Positions 1 through 10,288 of a DNA stretch of 64,000 bases are shown piece by piece. Position 1 is the first letter of the stretch. The number at the start of each line of letters is the position of its first letter. The notes below the pieces were generated by a model, which had not been told where the DNA came from, did no database searches, and was given only the letters and a program-made list of their open reading frames with translations. This DNA comes from Acidovorax sp. sic0104 (GTDB lineage: Bacteria > Pseudomonadota > Gammaproteobacteria > Burkholderiales > Burkholderiaceae_C), in assembly GCF_019219095.1 (NCBI RefSeq), contig NZ_JAHUWH010000017.1:1-64000 (forward strand), read 5' to 3'. The position numbers and the translations under genes were made by a program.

Positions 1-2
1 GG

Positions 3-209
3 CTATCAACATGGCTTCACTCCCTGGGTGGATTGAAACGACTCTATCAACTCTTGCAGAACGGCTCGCGCCATGAAGAGTGGATAGCGTTTAGAGTCTA
101 TGCAATCATCCGGGATGCGACAACTAGCTGGCTAGCTCGATGGAAGCGGGTAGTGTCAGACCGTCCGCCTGATCGGCGGGTGTCAGATACCGCAGATCCC
201 CGCAGTTGA
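3..209 (+). CDS. Possible C-terminal end of an unidentified protein (cut by window edge)
   Basis: Frame 3 is open from the window edge to a TGA at 207-209, giving 68 residues that include a Trp/Arg-rich stretch with hydrophobic spacing. The composition is protein-like, but no motif is recognisable and the length is not statistically convincing. It could be the tail of a gene starting outside the window, or chance. From 210 to 280 I see nothing that can be named. Confidence 0.3.
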   Translation, partial: LSTWLHSLGGLKRLYQLLQNGSRHEEWIAFRVYAIIRDATTSWLARWKRVVSDRPPDRRVSDTADPRS

Positions 210-280
210 GCGTCCGCTGCGTCAAAGCGGCCGCAGGCTGGCCCATCCGAATCCTGAGGTACCTGCCAGCCATTCACCGC

Positions 281-3112
281 TCAATGCGCCTTGTCCCAGT
301 TCGGCCCCACGCCCACTTCGGCCAGCAGCGGCACCTTGAGCTCTGCCACCTCCGCCATCAAACGCGGAATGTGCGTGCGAAGCCACTCCACCTCCCCTTC
401 GGGCAGCTCGAACACCAGTTCGTCGTGCACCTGCATGATCATCTTGATGCCCGGCTTGTTCGCGTCCAGCTCCTGCTGCACCGCCACCATCGCCTTCTTG
501 ATCAGGTCCGCCGCCGTGCCCTGCATCGGCGCGTTGATGGCCGCGCGCTCCGCGCCGCTGCGGCGGGGGCCGTTGGGGGAGTTGATCTCGGGCAGGTACA
601 GGCGGCGGCCGAAGACGGTCTCCACATAGCCCCGCGCCTTGGCGGACGCCTTGGTTTCGTCCATGTACTGCTTCACGCCAGGGTAGCGCTGAAAGTACCG
701 GTCGATGTAGGCGGCTGCGGCCTTGGTCTCGATCCCCAGGTTCTTGGCCAGGCCGAAGCTGCTCATGCCGTAGATGAGGCCGAAGTTGATGACCTTGGCG
801 TAGCGGCGCTGTTCGCTGCTCACCTGGTCGACCTCGACGCCGAACACTTCGGCGGCGGTGGCGCGGTGGACGTCCAGGCCGTTACGAAACGCGTGCAGCA
901 GCGATTCGTCGCCGCTGATGTGGGCCATGATGCGCAGCTCGATCTGGCTGTAGTCGGCGCTCGCGATCACGCTGCCCGGCGGCGCCACGAAGGCTTCGCG
1001 CACGCGGCGGCCTTCCGCCGTGCGGATGGGGATGTTCTGCAGGTTGGGGTCGTTGCTGGACAGGCGGCCCGTGATGGCCACGGCCTGGGCGTAGTGGGTG
1101 TGCACGCGGCCGGTGCGCGGGTCGGCCAGTTGCGCCAGCTTGTCGGTGTAGGTGCCCTTGAGCTTGGACAGGCTGCGGTGCTCCAGCAGCTTGGCGGGCA
1201 GAGGGTAGTCCTCGGCCAGTTTTTCCAGCACCTCTTCGTCGGTGCTGCGGGCGCCGGTGGCGGTCTTCTTGACCACGGGCATGCCCAGCTTGTCGAAGAA
1301 GATTTCACCGAGCTGCTTGGGGGAGCCGAGGTTGAAGGGCTGGCCCGCGATCTCGTACGCGTCCTGTTCCAGCTTCAGGATGCGCTGGCCCAGCTCGTGG
1401 CTCTGGCTGGCCAGCGTGGCGGCATCGATCAGCACGCCGTTGCGCTCGATGCGGAACAGCGCCTCGCTGCTGGCCATCTCCAGCTCGTAGATGCCGCGCA
1501 GCTTGTCCTCGGCTTCGAGCAGTGGCCAGAGGACGCGGTGCACGTCCAGCGTCTGGTCGGAGTCCTCGCACGAATAGGCCGCCGCCTTGTCCACTTCCAC
1601 CTGGGCAAACGGAATCTGCTTGGCGCCCTTGCCGCACAGGTCTTCATAGCTGATGCCGCTGCGGCCGGTGTGGCGCTCGGCCAGGCTGGCCAGGCCGTGG
1701 GGCTTGTGCACCTCGAGCACGTAGCTTTGCAGCATGGTGTCGTGCGCATAGCCACGCACGTCGATGCCATGGTTCTTGAAAACATGGCGGTCGTACTTGA
1801 TGTGCTGGCCCAGCTTGGCGCGGCTCGCGTCTTCGAGCCAGGGCTTGAGTCTGGCGAGTACCTCGTCGAAAGGCAGTTGCTCGGGCGCATCGGGCCCGGC
1901 GTGGCGCAGAGGGATGTAGGCGGCGGAACCGGGCTCGGTGCTGAAGCTGATGCCGACGATCTCGGCACGCAGCTCGTCCAGCGACGTGGTCTCTGTGTCG
2001 ATGGCTGCCAGCTCGGCCACCTGCAGCTTGGCAAGCCAGCGGTCGAAGTCGCTCCAGGTGAGAATGGTTTCATAGGCCACCTCGCGGCCCTGCGCGGCTT
2101 CCGCGACGAAGGTCGCCTCGGGCGATGCGAACAGATCACCGCTGGCGCCGGGCAGCGCAGCCGTGGTGTTGGCAGGGGCCGAGGGTTCCAGCGCGCGGGC
2201 CAGGCCCTTGAAGCCAAACTTTTGATAGAAATCCCGCAGGGCGACCGCTTCTTCCTGCTTCATGGCGATTGCATCCATGGCGGGCAGGCCGTCAACATGC
2301 CCCGCCAGGTCGCAGTCGGTCTTGATGGTGACCAGTTGCCGCCCAGTGGGCAGCCATTGCAGCGCACCGCGCAGGTTCTCGCCCGCCACGCCCTTGATCT
2401 CGCCAGCCCGGGCGATCAGCGCGTCGAGCGAGCCGTATTCGCCGAGCCACTTGGCCGCCGTCTTGGGCCCGACCTTGGGCACGCCGGGCACGTTGTCCAC
2501 CGTGTCGCCCACCAGGGTCTGGTAGTCCACCATGAGCGCGGGAGGCACGCCGAACTCGGCGGTCACGCCGGCCACGTCGCGTTTCTTGCCATTCATGGTG
2601 TCGATGATGGTGATGTGCTCGTTCACCAGTTGCGACAGGTCCTTGTCGCCGCTGGAGACGATCACCTCCACGCCCTGCGCCGCCGCCACGGCGGCCAGCG
2701 TGCCGATCACGTCGTCCGCTTCGACGCCCGGCACGCAGACCACGGGCCAGCCCAGAAGGCGCACCACCTCGTGGATGGGCTCGATCTGCGCGCGCAGGTC
2801 GTCCGGCATGGGCGAGCGCTGCGCCTTGTATTCTGGGTAGAGGGCGTCACGAAAGGTCGGGCCGCTCGCATCGAACACGCACGCGGCATAGCCCGCCGGA
2901 AACTCCTTCTTCAACGCCTGCAGCATGTTGATCATGCCGCGGATGGCGCCGGTGGCCGGGCTCGTGGGGTCGCCAGGCACGGCACGCAGGTCGGGCATCG
3001 CATGGAATGCGCGGTAGAGATAGCTGGAGCCGTCCACCAGCACCAGGGTCTTTTTGTCGCCGGGCTGCTGCGCGGTGGAGCCGGGGGTCACAGAGGAGGA
3101 TTCTTCGGTCAT
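281..3112 (-). CDS. polA: DNA polymerase I
   Basis: This is a full-length family A DNA polymerase of 943 residues, used in Okazaki-fragment processing and excision repair. The N-terminal third is a FEN-type 5'-3' exonuclease, with VDGSSYLYRAFHA near the start and an acidic GVEADDVIG metal-site segment. The middle is a DEDD 3'-5' exonuclease domain that keeps its AIDTETTS motif, so proofreading is probably active. The C-terminal polymerase carries motif A (DYSQIELR) and motif C (VHDELVFE). I chose the ATG at 3112 because it gives the family's usual short N-terminus; an upstream in-frame extension reaches into the divergent gene. polA next to a DUF2782 gene and thrB is a recurrent proteobacterial arrangement. 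Confidence 0.97.
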   Translation of the reverse strand: MTEESSSVTPGSTAQQPGDKKTLVLVDGSSYLYRAFHAMPDLRAVPGDPTSPATGAIRGMINMLQALKKEFPAGYAACVFDASGPTFRDALYPEYKAQRSPMPDDLRAQIEPIHEVVRLLGWPVVCVPGVEADDVIGTLAAVAAAQGVEVIVSSGDKDLSQLVNEHITIIDTMNGKKRDVAGVTAEFGVPPALMVDYQTLVGDTVDNVPGVPKVGPKTAAKWLGEYGSLDALIARAGEIKGVAGENLRGALQWLPTGRQLVTIKTDCDLAGHVDGLPAMDAIAMKQEEAVALRDFYQKFGFKGLARALEPSAPANTTAALPGASGDLFASPEATFVAEAAQGREVAYETILTWSDFDRWLAKLQVAELAAIDTETTSLDELRAEIVGISFSTEPGSAAYIPLRHAGPDAPEQLPFDEVLARLKPWLEDASRAKLGQHIKYDRHVFKNHGIDVRGYAHDTMLQSYVLEVHKPHGLASLAERHTGRSGISYEDLCGKGAKQIPFAQVEVDKAAAYSCEDSDQTLDVHRVLWPLLEAEDKLRGIYELEMASSEALFRIERNGVLIDAATLASQSHELGQRILKLEQDAYEIAGQPFNLGSPKQLGEIFFDKLGMPVVKKTATGARSTDEEVLEKLAEDYPLPAKLLEHRSLSKLKGTYTDKLAQLADPRTGRVHTHYAQAVAITGRLSSNDPNLQNIPIRTAEGRRVREAFVAPPGSVIASADYSQIELRIMAHISGDESLLHAFRNGLDVHRATAAEVFGVEVDQVSSEQRRYAKVINFGLIYGMSSFGLAKNLGIETKAAAAYIDRYFQRYPGVKQYMDETKASAKARGYVETVFGRRLYLPEINSPNGPRRSGAERAAINAPMQGTAADLIKKAMVAVQQELDANKPGIKMIMQVHDELVFELPEGEVEWLRTHIPRLMAEVAELKVPLLAEVGVGPNWDKAH

Positions 3113-3166
3113 GGGCGGATTGTGCACGCGCGGCCCCGCAACGGCCGGCGCTCTACAATCCCGCCC

Positions 3167-3526
3167 ATGCGCGCTGTACACCTCCTTTTGCTGCTGGGCA
3201 TGGCCTCCAGCACCGTCCTGGCCCAAACACCCAGTCAAAATGCCCCGCAAGGCACGGCAGAAAAGCGCGAGGCGCTATCAGAACCAGAGCAACTGGGTGG
3301 CCGTGGCAACCAGCGCACCCAGCGCATCCAGATCGAGGACGCGGGCAGCCGGGTGGACGAGCTGCGCGTGGGCGGGCAGACCCAGACGATTTCCGTGCAG
3401 CCCAAGACAGGCAACCTGCCCGGCTACGAAGTGCAATCGCCCGATGGCGCCCGCAGCCGCGCTGGCAGCAACAGCGGCGCAGAGACAACCACCGGCCCGC
3501 GCGTCTGGAACGTGCTGAAGTTCTAA
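3167..3526 (+). CDS. Secreted DUF2782-type protein
   Basis: This protein of 119 residues begins with a clear signal peptide ending at VLAQ near residue 20. Its core has alternating charged and hydrophobic segments (RIQIEDAG, ELRVGGQTQTI, YEVQSPDG) and a C-terminal WNVLKF. The pattern, size and position between polA and thrB fit the DUF2782 family of unknown function. It diverges from polA with 54 bp between the starts and is followed 101 bp later by thrB on the same strand. The family call is by resemblance; a periplasmic location is inferred from the signal peptide. Confidence 0.8.
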   Translation: MRAVHLLLLLGMASSTVLAQTPSQNAPQGTAEKREALSEPEQLGGRGNQRTQRIQIEDAGSRVDELRVGGQTQTISVQPKTGNLPGYEVQSPDGARSRAGSNSGAETTTGPRVWNVLKF

Positions 3527-3627
3527 TCCCGGCCGCACCGGCTGCGCCGCTGCGTCCCGTGAGGGCCTGCGCGCCCCGCAGTTGCCTTCTTTCTCGTCAG
3601 TCCTTTCCCCTTACGCACCCCTGAGCG

Positions 3628-4578
3628 ATGGCCGTTTTTACCGAAGTCTCCAATACCGAGGCGCAAGATCTGCTGCGCCGTCTGCAACTGGGTGAGCTGG
3701 TGGAGCTGCGCGGCATCGAGGGCGGCATCGAGAACACCAACTACTTTCTCACCAGCGAGCAGGGCGAGTTCGTGCTCACGCTGTTCGAGCGCCTCACCGC
3801 CGAGCAGTTGCCGTTCTACCTGCACCTGATGAAGCACCTGGCGCACGGTGGCGTGCCGGTGCCCGACCCGCGCGCCGACAAGGACGGCGACATCCTGCTG
3901 TCCGTGTGCGGCAAGCCCGCCGCGGTAGTGAACAAGCTGCGCGGCAAGAGCCAGCTGGCGCCGCAGGGCGCGCACTGCGCGGCCGTGGGCACGATGCTGG
4001 CGCGCATGCACCTAGCCGGGCGCGACTTCGAGCGCCGCCAGCCCAACCTGCGCGGCCTGCCCTGGTGGAACGAGACCGTGCCCGTGGTGCTGCCGCACAT
4101 CGGCGATGCGCAGGCGGCCCTGCTGCGCTCCGAGCTGGCCTATCAGAACCATGTGGCCGCCAGCGCAGCCTATGCGGCCCTGCCCTCTGGGCCCGTGCAC
4201 GCCGACCTGTTCCGCGACAACGTGATGTTCGAGGGCGACGAACTCACCGGCTTCTTCGACTTCTACTTCGCCGGCGTGGACACCTGGCTGTTCGACCTGG
4301 CCGTGTGCCTGAACGACTGGTGCATCGACCTGCCAACAGGCCGCCACGATGCCGCGCGCGCCGCGCGCATGCTCGACGCCTACCAGGCCGTGCGCCCGCT
4401 CACGGCCGCCGAGCGCGAACTGCTGCCCGCCATGGCGCGCGCAGGCGCCCTGCGGTTCTGGATATCGCGGCTGTGGGACTTCTACCTGCCGCGCGAAGCC
4501 TCCATGCTCAAGCCCCACGATCCCACGCACTTCGAGCGCGTTCTGCAGGACCGCATAGCGCACCCCTTGCATCCCTGA
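3628..4578 (+). CDS. thrB: Homoserine kinase (ThrB, APH-fold type)
   Basis: This enzyme phosphorylates homoserine with ATP in the threonine branch of aspartate-family synthesis. The 316-residue protein belongs to the aminoglycoside-phosphotransferase-fold ThrB type found in Pseudomonas and beta-proteobacteria, not the GHMP-kinase type of enteric bacteria. Visible motifs are the nucleotide-loop segment [12 protein letters not shown] near residues 30-41, the catalytic loop [12 protein letters not shown] near 190-201 and the metal-site segment [12 protein letters not shown] near 208-219. The length is typical. It is the third member of the polA / DUF2782 / thrB neighbourhood. Confidence 0.95.
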   Translation: MAVFTEVSNTEAQDLLRRLQLGELVELRGIEGGIENTNYFLTSEQGEFVLTLFERLTAEQLPFYLHLMKHLAHGGVPVPDPRADKDGDILLSVCGKPAAVVNKLRGKSQLAPQGAHCAAVGTMLARMHLAGRDFERRQPNLRGLPWWNETVPVVLPHIGDAQAALLRSELAYQNHVAASAAYAALPSGPVHADLFRDNVMFEGDELTGFFDFYFAGVDTWLFDLAVCLNDWCIDLPTGRHDAARAARMLDAYQAVRPLTAAERELLPAMARAGALRFWISRLWDFYLPREASMLKPHDPTHFERVLQDRIAHPLHP

Positions 4579-4796
4579 GGACGGGCCGCGCGGGCAAGGC
4601 CAGCGCACGCCCCCCCGCAGCCACCGGGCACCGTCCCCCTCCGCTGACACCCTGCGCGGCGCCTGGAATGGGGCACTGGGGTAAATTCAGCACTGTGGCC
4701 CGTCCATCACCGCCGTGCCGCCACGGGGCCCGGCCAGGGACCGTGGGGTGGAACACCCCGGGCGCAGGCACACTTTTCTTCCCGAGTCATCCATTC

Positions 4797-5645
4797 ATGA
4801 AACTCCACATCGTTCCCGCCAGTACCGGCATGACCTGGGTCAAGCAAGGCATCCGCGCGTTCTGGCGGCAGCCCCTGGCGCTGGCGGCGCTGTTCTTCAT
4901 GTCCATGGCGGCCATGTCGCTGGCGGCAATGATCCCGCTGGTGGGCCCGGCGGTCGCGCTGGCGCTGCTGCCGTCAGCCACGCTGGCGATGATGGTGGCG
5001 GCTGCCGAAGCCACACAAGGACGCTTTCCCACACCGGCGCTGCTGCTGGTGGCGTTTCGCACGGGCCAGCAGCGCCTGCGCGACATGCTGACGCTGGGGG
5101 CGCTGTATGCGGTCGGGTTCCTCGCCGTCATCGGGCTGTCGGCCCTGGTGGACGGCGGGCAGTTCGCCAAGGTCTACTTCGGCGGCGCGCCACTGACCAA
5201 GGAAATGGCCGAGCAGCCGGCCTTCCAGAGCGCCATGTGGCTGTGCATGATGCTGTACCTGCCGCTGTCACTGCTGTTCTGGCACGCGCCGGGGCTGGTG
5301 CACTGGCACGGCGTACCTCCGGTCAAGGCATTGTTCTTCTCCATCGTGGCCTGCATGCGCAACTTCGGTGCGTTCTTCGTCTACGGACTGGGCTGGCTGG
5401 GCGTGTTCCTGCTGGGCGCCGTGGTCGTCACGCTCGCCGCGGCGCTGCTCGCGGCCCTGGGGCTGGGCGGCGCTGCCTCCGGCGGCATGGTGGTGGGCTC
5501 GGCGATGATGCTCGCCGCCATGTTCCTGACCTCTGTGGTGTTCACCTTCCGAGATTGCTTCGAGCCGCCCTACCATCCCTCTGACGAAGCACCCCATGAT
5601 GCCGCGCCCCCCTCACCCTCCGGCCCAACTGCTGGGCCGCACTGA
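4797..5645 (+). CDS. BPSS1780-type polytopic membrane protein
   Basis: This 282-residue protein has about six hydrophobic segments and opens with KLHIVPASTGMTWVKQGIRAF followed by an FWRQPLAL segment. That opening resembles the BPSS1780 family of inner-membrane proteins, whose function is unknown. The C-terminal tail is Pro/Asp/His-rich and probably cytoplasmic. Its last 50 bases overlap the start of the FecR-domain gene, so the two are probably co-transcribed and translationally coupled. Between thrB and this start lie 218 bp with no gene that I can support. Confidence 0.75.
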   Translation: MKLHIVPASTGMTWVKQGIRAFWRQPLALAALFFMSMAAMSLAAMIPLVGPAVALALLPSATLAMMVAAAEATQGRFPTPALLLVAFRTGQQRLRDMLTLGALYAVGFLAVIGLSALVDGGQFAKVYFGGAPLTKEMAEQPAFQSAMWLCMMLYLPLSLLFWHAPGLVHWHGVPPVKALFFSIVACMRNFGAFFVYGLGWLGVFLLGAVVVTLAAALLAALGLGGAASGGMVVGSAMMLAAMFLTSVVFTFRDCFEPPYHPSDEAPHDAAPPSPSGPTAGPH

Positions 5646-6447
5646 AGACGAGTTGAACTGGCACCGGCGCCGCAGCCTGCTGCAGGCGGCGGCGCTGTGG
5701 GTGGCCGGCGGCGGCTGGACGGCCGCCCATGCCCAGTCGCGCAGCAACATCGTGGAGCTGCGTGGCGACGTGCTGCGCAATGGCGAGGCCCTCACAGCGC
5801 AGCACAGCATCGCCGCAGGCGACCGCATCGAGACCGGCCCGGGCGCCACGGTGGTGTTTGCGGTGGGCGACGGCGCCTTCATGGTGCGCCAGAACTCCAA
5901 CGTGGCGCTGGAGGGCGACACGCCCAGCGCGGTCAAGGTGCTGCGCCTCATCAGCGGCGCGGTGGCCAGCGTCTGGGGCCGGGGCGCGGACCGCAAGGTC
6001 ATTCTGCCCACGGCCACCGCCGGCATCCGAGGCACCGGGGTGTATGCCGAGATCTTTTCAGACCAGGGCGACCGGGGCTACTTCTGCAACTGCTATGGCA
6101 CGGTGGACCTGGCCACCGGCGGCGAGAGCGTGGTGAGCGAAGCCTCGTACCACCAGTCGTTCTGGATAGAGAACGCGCCGCGCAACGGCCGCCTGCTCAC
6201 GCCCGCTGGGGCCATCAACCATACGGACGAGGAGATGGAGTTCCTGGCCAGCCTGATCCAGCAGCGCACCGCCTGGCAGATCGCGGGCCGCAAGGGCACG
6301 AAGGACGGACAGGGCCAGCTCTACAACACCCCGAGCACGCCTGGCGCGCCGGCCTCGGCACCCGCGCCATTCCCCGCCGCGCCGGGCAGCACGGCGCCCC
6401 GCCCGGGCGGGGGCTACGGCGAGCAGCCCTACGGCTATGGCGGCTGA
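5596..6447 (+). CDS. FecR-domain protein with twin-arginine-like leader
   Basis: This 283-residue protein has a leader with RRRSLLQ and a hydrophobic stretch ending at AHAQ near residue 47, suggesting Tat or Sec export. It is followed by a FecR-type beta domain (residues about 55-160: GDVLRNGEAL, RIETGPGATVVFAVG, IRGTGVYAEI). Two cysteines sit in FCNCYG near residue 157. The C-terminus is Pro/Ala/Gly-rich with two Tyr-Gly clusters and looks disordered. No FecI sigma factor or TonB receptor gene is adjacent, so it is not a standard iron-signalling FecR. The ATG at 5596 overlaps the previous gene by 50 bp; no later start in that frame keeps the leader. Confidence 0.8.
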   Translation: MMPRPPHPPAQLLGRTEDELNWHRRRSLLQAAALWVAGGGWTAAHAQSRSNIVELRGDVLRNGEALTAQHSIAAGDRIETGPGATVVFAVGDGAFMVRQNSNVALEGDTPSAVKVLRLISGAVASVWGRGADRKVILPTATAGIRGTGVYAEIFSDQGDRGYFCNCYGTVDLATGGESVVSEASYHQSFWIENAPRNGRLLTPAGAINHTDEEMEFLASLIQQRTAWQIAGRKGTKDGQGQLYNTPSTPGAPASAPAPFPAAPGSTAPRPGGGYGEQPYGYGG

Positions 6448-6474
6448 CGCCACGCTGGACGGGCCATCCCCATG

Positions 6475-6500
6475 AAAAAAACCGGGGGACACGCCCCCGG
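6475..6500 (-). terminator. Rho-independent terminator of the PhoX-type gene
   Basis: A perfect 7-bp stem (CCGGGGG / CCCCCGG, 5-nt loop) is followed on the minus strand by seven T residues. It lies about 30 bp past the stop of the PhoX-type gene, and the U-tract points that way. Confidence 0.85.
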
Positions 6501-6532
6501 CTTCATACATTGCCCTGCGGGCAATCCGGAAC

Positions 6533-8716
6533 TCAGACGCCGATCAGGCCGCCGTCGCTGCGCGTGATGACCACGGTGGCCGAGCGGGGACGGGCGTTGC
6601 CGCCATCGGGCCAGTGGCTCTCAAACTTCGTCGCGTCGCCGATGTTGGCGTCGGCGGTGTTCTCGCCCGGATGCTGGATGTTGATGAACAGCGCACGGCC
6701 GTCACCCGACTCGGCGATGCCCGTGATCTCGCAGCCCTTGGGGCCGACCAGGAAGCGCTTGAGCTGCGTATCCTTCTCGCCGGGCTTGGCACCGACGATG
6801 GTCTCTTGCGTGCGGGTCGTGTCGCCGCTCTTGTTGGTGATGGTCTTCTTGCCACCATCGCCCACCTGGCCGGGCACGGCGGCCAGCAGCATGCAGTTGG
6901 TCACATCGGTGTAGGCACCATCGTCCGTCTCGAGCCACGCCAGTCCCTGCGTGGCCTGGCTGAACCACAGGCCGTCGGGGCTGGAGAAGTCGTTGTCGGC
7001 GCCCAGGCCCGAGATGTTGATGTCGGCCGCTGCCGTGGAGCGCGCACCGAACAGGTACACGTCCCAGGCAAAGCTCGCGCCCGCATTGCCGGCCTTCTCG
7101 GCAAACCGCACGATGTGGCCGTTGGGGTTGCCGTTCTGCGCCGTCTGTGCCGTGCCCTTGGGGTCGTTGTAGAAGCGCGGGTTGGCCGCATCGGTCTTGT
7201 CGATGGGGCGCGAAGACGCATTGGTGTTGGTCAGCGTCACGTACACGTCGCCGGTCTTGGGGTTGACGGCCGTCCACTCGGGGCGGTCCATCTTGGTCGC
7301 GCCCACCACGTCGGCCGCCAGGCGGGCATGGATCAGCACGTCGGCCTGGCTGGAGAACGCATAGTTGGCCGAGGTTTCGCCGATGCCGTTCTTGCCGAAG
7401 GACAGCTCCACCCACTCGCCCGTTCCGTCGGCCTTGAACTTGGCCACGTACAGCTTGCCGTCGTCCATGTACTTGTCGCCGGCGGCCAGGCCGCCGGTGG
7501 CGTCTGCAGCGTCCCAGTTCTTGTTGGAGACGAACTTGTACACGTACTCGTTGCGTGCGTCGTCGCCCATGTACCACACGAGCGGCTTGCCGGCCTCGAC
7601 GCGGCCCAGGCAGGCGCCTTCATGGCCGGCACGGCCCAGGGCGGTGCGCTTGCGCGGCGTGCTGGTGGGGTTGAACGGATCGATCTCGACCACCCAGCCA
7701 TAGGTGTTGTGGGCGTTGCGGTAGTCGGCCGAGGCGTCGGCGCCCTTGACGTCGAGCACCCAGCGGTCGAAGGTGTCCTGCTCGGCGGCATCTGCGGCGC
7801 CCTGCGTGGTGCCCCACAGGCCGTAGAAGTCCTGCGGGCCGACGCCGTAGCGCTTGATGGCGGCCAGTTCCTTGGCCGTGCGCTTGGCATCGTCGGTGGC
7901 CGCAGTGCGCGAGAAATAGCCGTACCAGTTCTCTTCGCAGGTCAGGTAGGTGCCCCACGGCGTGGTGCCGTTGGCGCAGTTGTTCACGGTGCCGCGCGTG
8001 GCGGTGCCGGCCGGCGAGTACTTGCTCTTGACGAAGTCCGTGCCGCGCACGGGGCCGGACAGCTCCATCGGCGTGAGGGTGTGCACGCGGCGGTTGAAGC
8101 TCGAGTCCTGCTTGTAGCTCCACTTGCCGTCGGCGCCCTTGGTCGTCTCGATGATGCTCACGCCGTGCAGGTAGAACTCGCGCTTGACTTCGCTGGGCAC
8201 GGTGCGCTTGCCGCCCACCACGGTGCGGCCCGTGGGGTGCAGGAACACGGGGGTCAGCGATTCGTGGTTCATCACCAGCAGACCGCGGCTGCCGGCCTTG
8301 GCGTCCCACTTGCCGCTGCCATTGGCACCGAACCAGGTCATGCCGTCGTGGTGGTCGCCAGCGCGGCGGTCGTAGGTGGCAGGGTCGTCCGTGCCATCGT
8401 TCTTGTACGCAGGCACGCCAGCGGCGATCGGGTCGCCCAGACGGTACAGCACGCTGGCGGTGTAGCCGGCGGGCACGACAACGGCGTCGCTCAGGCTCTT
8501 GGCAACAGCGTTGAAGCCCAGCTTCAGGCCGGCCGCCGGATTGGCCGGATCGTCGCTGCCGCCGCAGGCGGCCAGCGAGATGCTGCCCAGCATCGCGCCA
8601 CCAGCGGTCGCCACGGTACCGCGCAGCAGGTTGCGGCGGCTCAGGCGGGCTTCGACCATCGTCGAGAACGATGGGTTGCTGGTGGTGTTGTAGCCGATGT
8701 CATCGGGGTCGGTCAT
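6533..8716 (-). CDS. PhoX family (DUF839) Tat-exported phosphatase-like protein
   Basis: This 727-residue protein carries a twin-arginine leader (LSRRNLLRG near residue 26), followed by a hydrophobic stretch and AACGG. The body is a PhoX/DUF839 beta-propeller-like domain with typical segments such as GMTWFGANGSGKWD, LLVMNHE, WGTYLTCEENWYG and GHEGACLGRVEAG. PhoX proteins are calcium/iron-dependent alkaline phosphatases, but many DUF839 members are untested. I prefer the ATG at 8716, which has GAGGA 5 bp upstream; an in-frame ATG at 8728 has no ribosome-binding site. The gene diverges from the imelysin operon across a Fur-box-like site, so it may respond to iron as well as, or instead of, phosphate. 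Confidence 0.88.
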   Translation of the reverse strand: MTDPDDIGYNTTSNPSFSTMVEARLSRRNLLRGTVATAGGAMLGSISLAACGGSDDPANPAAGLKLGFNAVAKSLSDAVVVPAGYTASVLYRLGDPIAAGVPAYKNDGTDDPATYDRRAGDHHDGMTWFGANGSGKWDAKAGSRGLLVMNHESLTPVFLHPTGRTVVGGKRTVPSEVKREFYLHGVSIIETTKGADGKWSYKQDSSFNRRVHTLTPMELSGPVRGTDFVKSKYSPAGTATRGTVNNCANGTTPWGTYLTCEENWYGYFSRTAATDDAKRTAKELAAIKRYGVGPQDFYGLWGTTQGAADAAEQDTFDRWVLDVKGADASADYRNAHNTYGWVVEIDPFNPTSTPRKRTALGRAGHEGACLGRVEAGKPLVWYMGDDARNEYVYKFVSNKNWDAADATGGLAAGDKYMDDGKLYVAKFKADGTGEWVELSFGKNGIGETSANYAFSSQADVLIHARLAADVVGATKMDRPEWTAVNPKTGDVYVTLTNTNASSRPIDKTDAANPRFYNDPKGTAQTAQNGNPNGHIVRFAEKAGNAGASFAWDVYLFGARSTAAADINISGLGADNDFSSPDGLWFSQATQGLAWLETDDGAYTDVTNCMLLAAVPGQVGDGGKKTITNKSGDTTRTQETIVGAKPGEKDTQLKRFLVGPKGCEITGIAESGDGRALFINIQHPGENTADANIGDATKFESHWPDGGNARPRSATVVITRSDGGLIGV

Positions 8717-9068
8717 GGATGTCCTCATGGGGTTGTTGTGCAAACCACGGGAGCGTAGAAACGCTGCGTGACGCCGGCATGAAGGTTTCGTGACGGGTTG
8801 ACGACAACGCTGCCGGACACGTCCACCCGCCGCACCCGCGCTATCCCCTGAGATTCGCCCGGCCAATAAGGATGCGAATTAATCTCATTCATATAATCAA
8901 TCGTTCTTTGGATTGACCGGCTGCCTGGCCCGGCGCCCCCTCTCTGAGCAAGGGGCGTGATGCCCGCCAGCCCACAACTTCCCATCCAGACCCAACGGCC
9001 TTCGGGCCTGCCACCCGCCTTGCGCCAGCGCAGGGCGGCCGTCATCGTTCGTTTCAGGAGAAAGCGCA
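8717..9068. other. Divergent control region between the PhoX-type gene and the imelysin operon
   Basis: These 352 bp hold no credible gene. The middle (about 8865-8915) is AT-rich against a GC-rich background and contains the Fur-box-like site listed separately. The end provides the AGGAG ribosome-binding site for the GTG start of the first imelysin gene. Confidence 0.7.
8873..8887. promoter_or_regulatory. Fur-box-like operator
   Basis: The 15-mer TGCGAATTAATCTCA matches the 7-1-7 Fur consensus TGATAATNATTATCA at 10 of 14 informative positions, with dyad symmetry and an AT-rich surround. A weaker overlapping half-site follows to about 8903. It sits between two divergent genes whose families (imelysin/DUF1111/DUF1513) are iron-repressed in other proteobacteria. 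Repression of both directions by Fur is inferred. Confidence 0.6.
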
Positions 9069-10286
<1,218 letters not shown>

Positions 10287-10288
10287 GC

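Noticed and set aside
206-3526. A 1106-codon open frame on the plus strand across polA
   Set aside because: It is the antisense shadow of polA, its sequence is low in meaning (His/Leu/Gly/Ala-rich), and only the last 119 codons (from 3167) are a real gene.
6533-8758. Plus-strand open frame opposite the PhoX-type gene
   Set aside because: It is a shadow of the PhoX-type coding sequence, with no start signal and low-complexity sequence.
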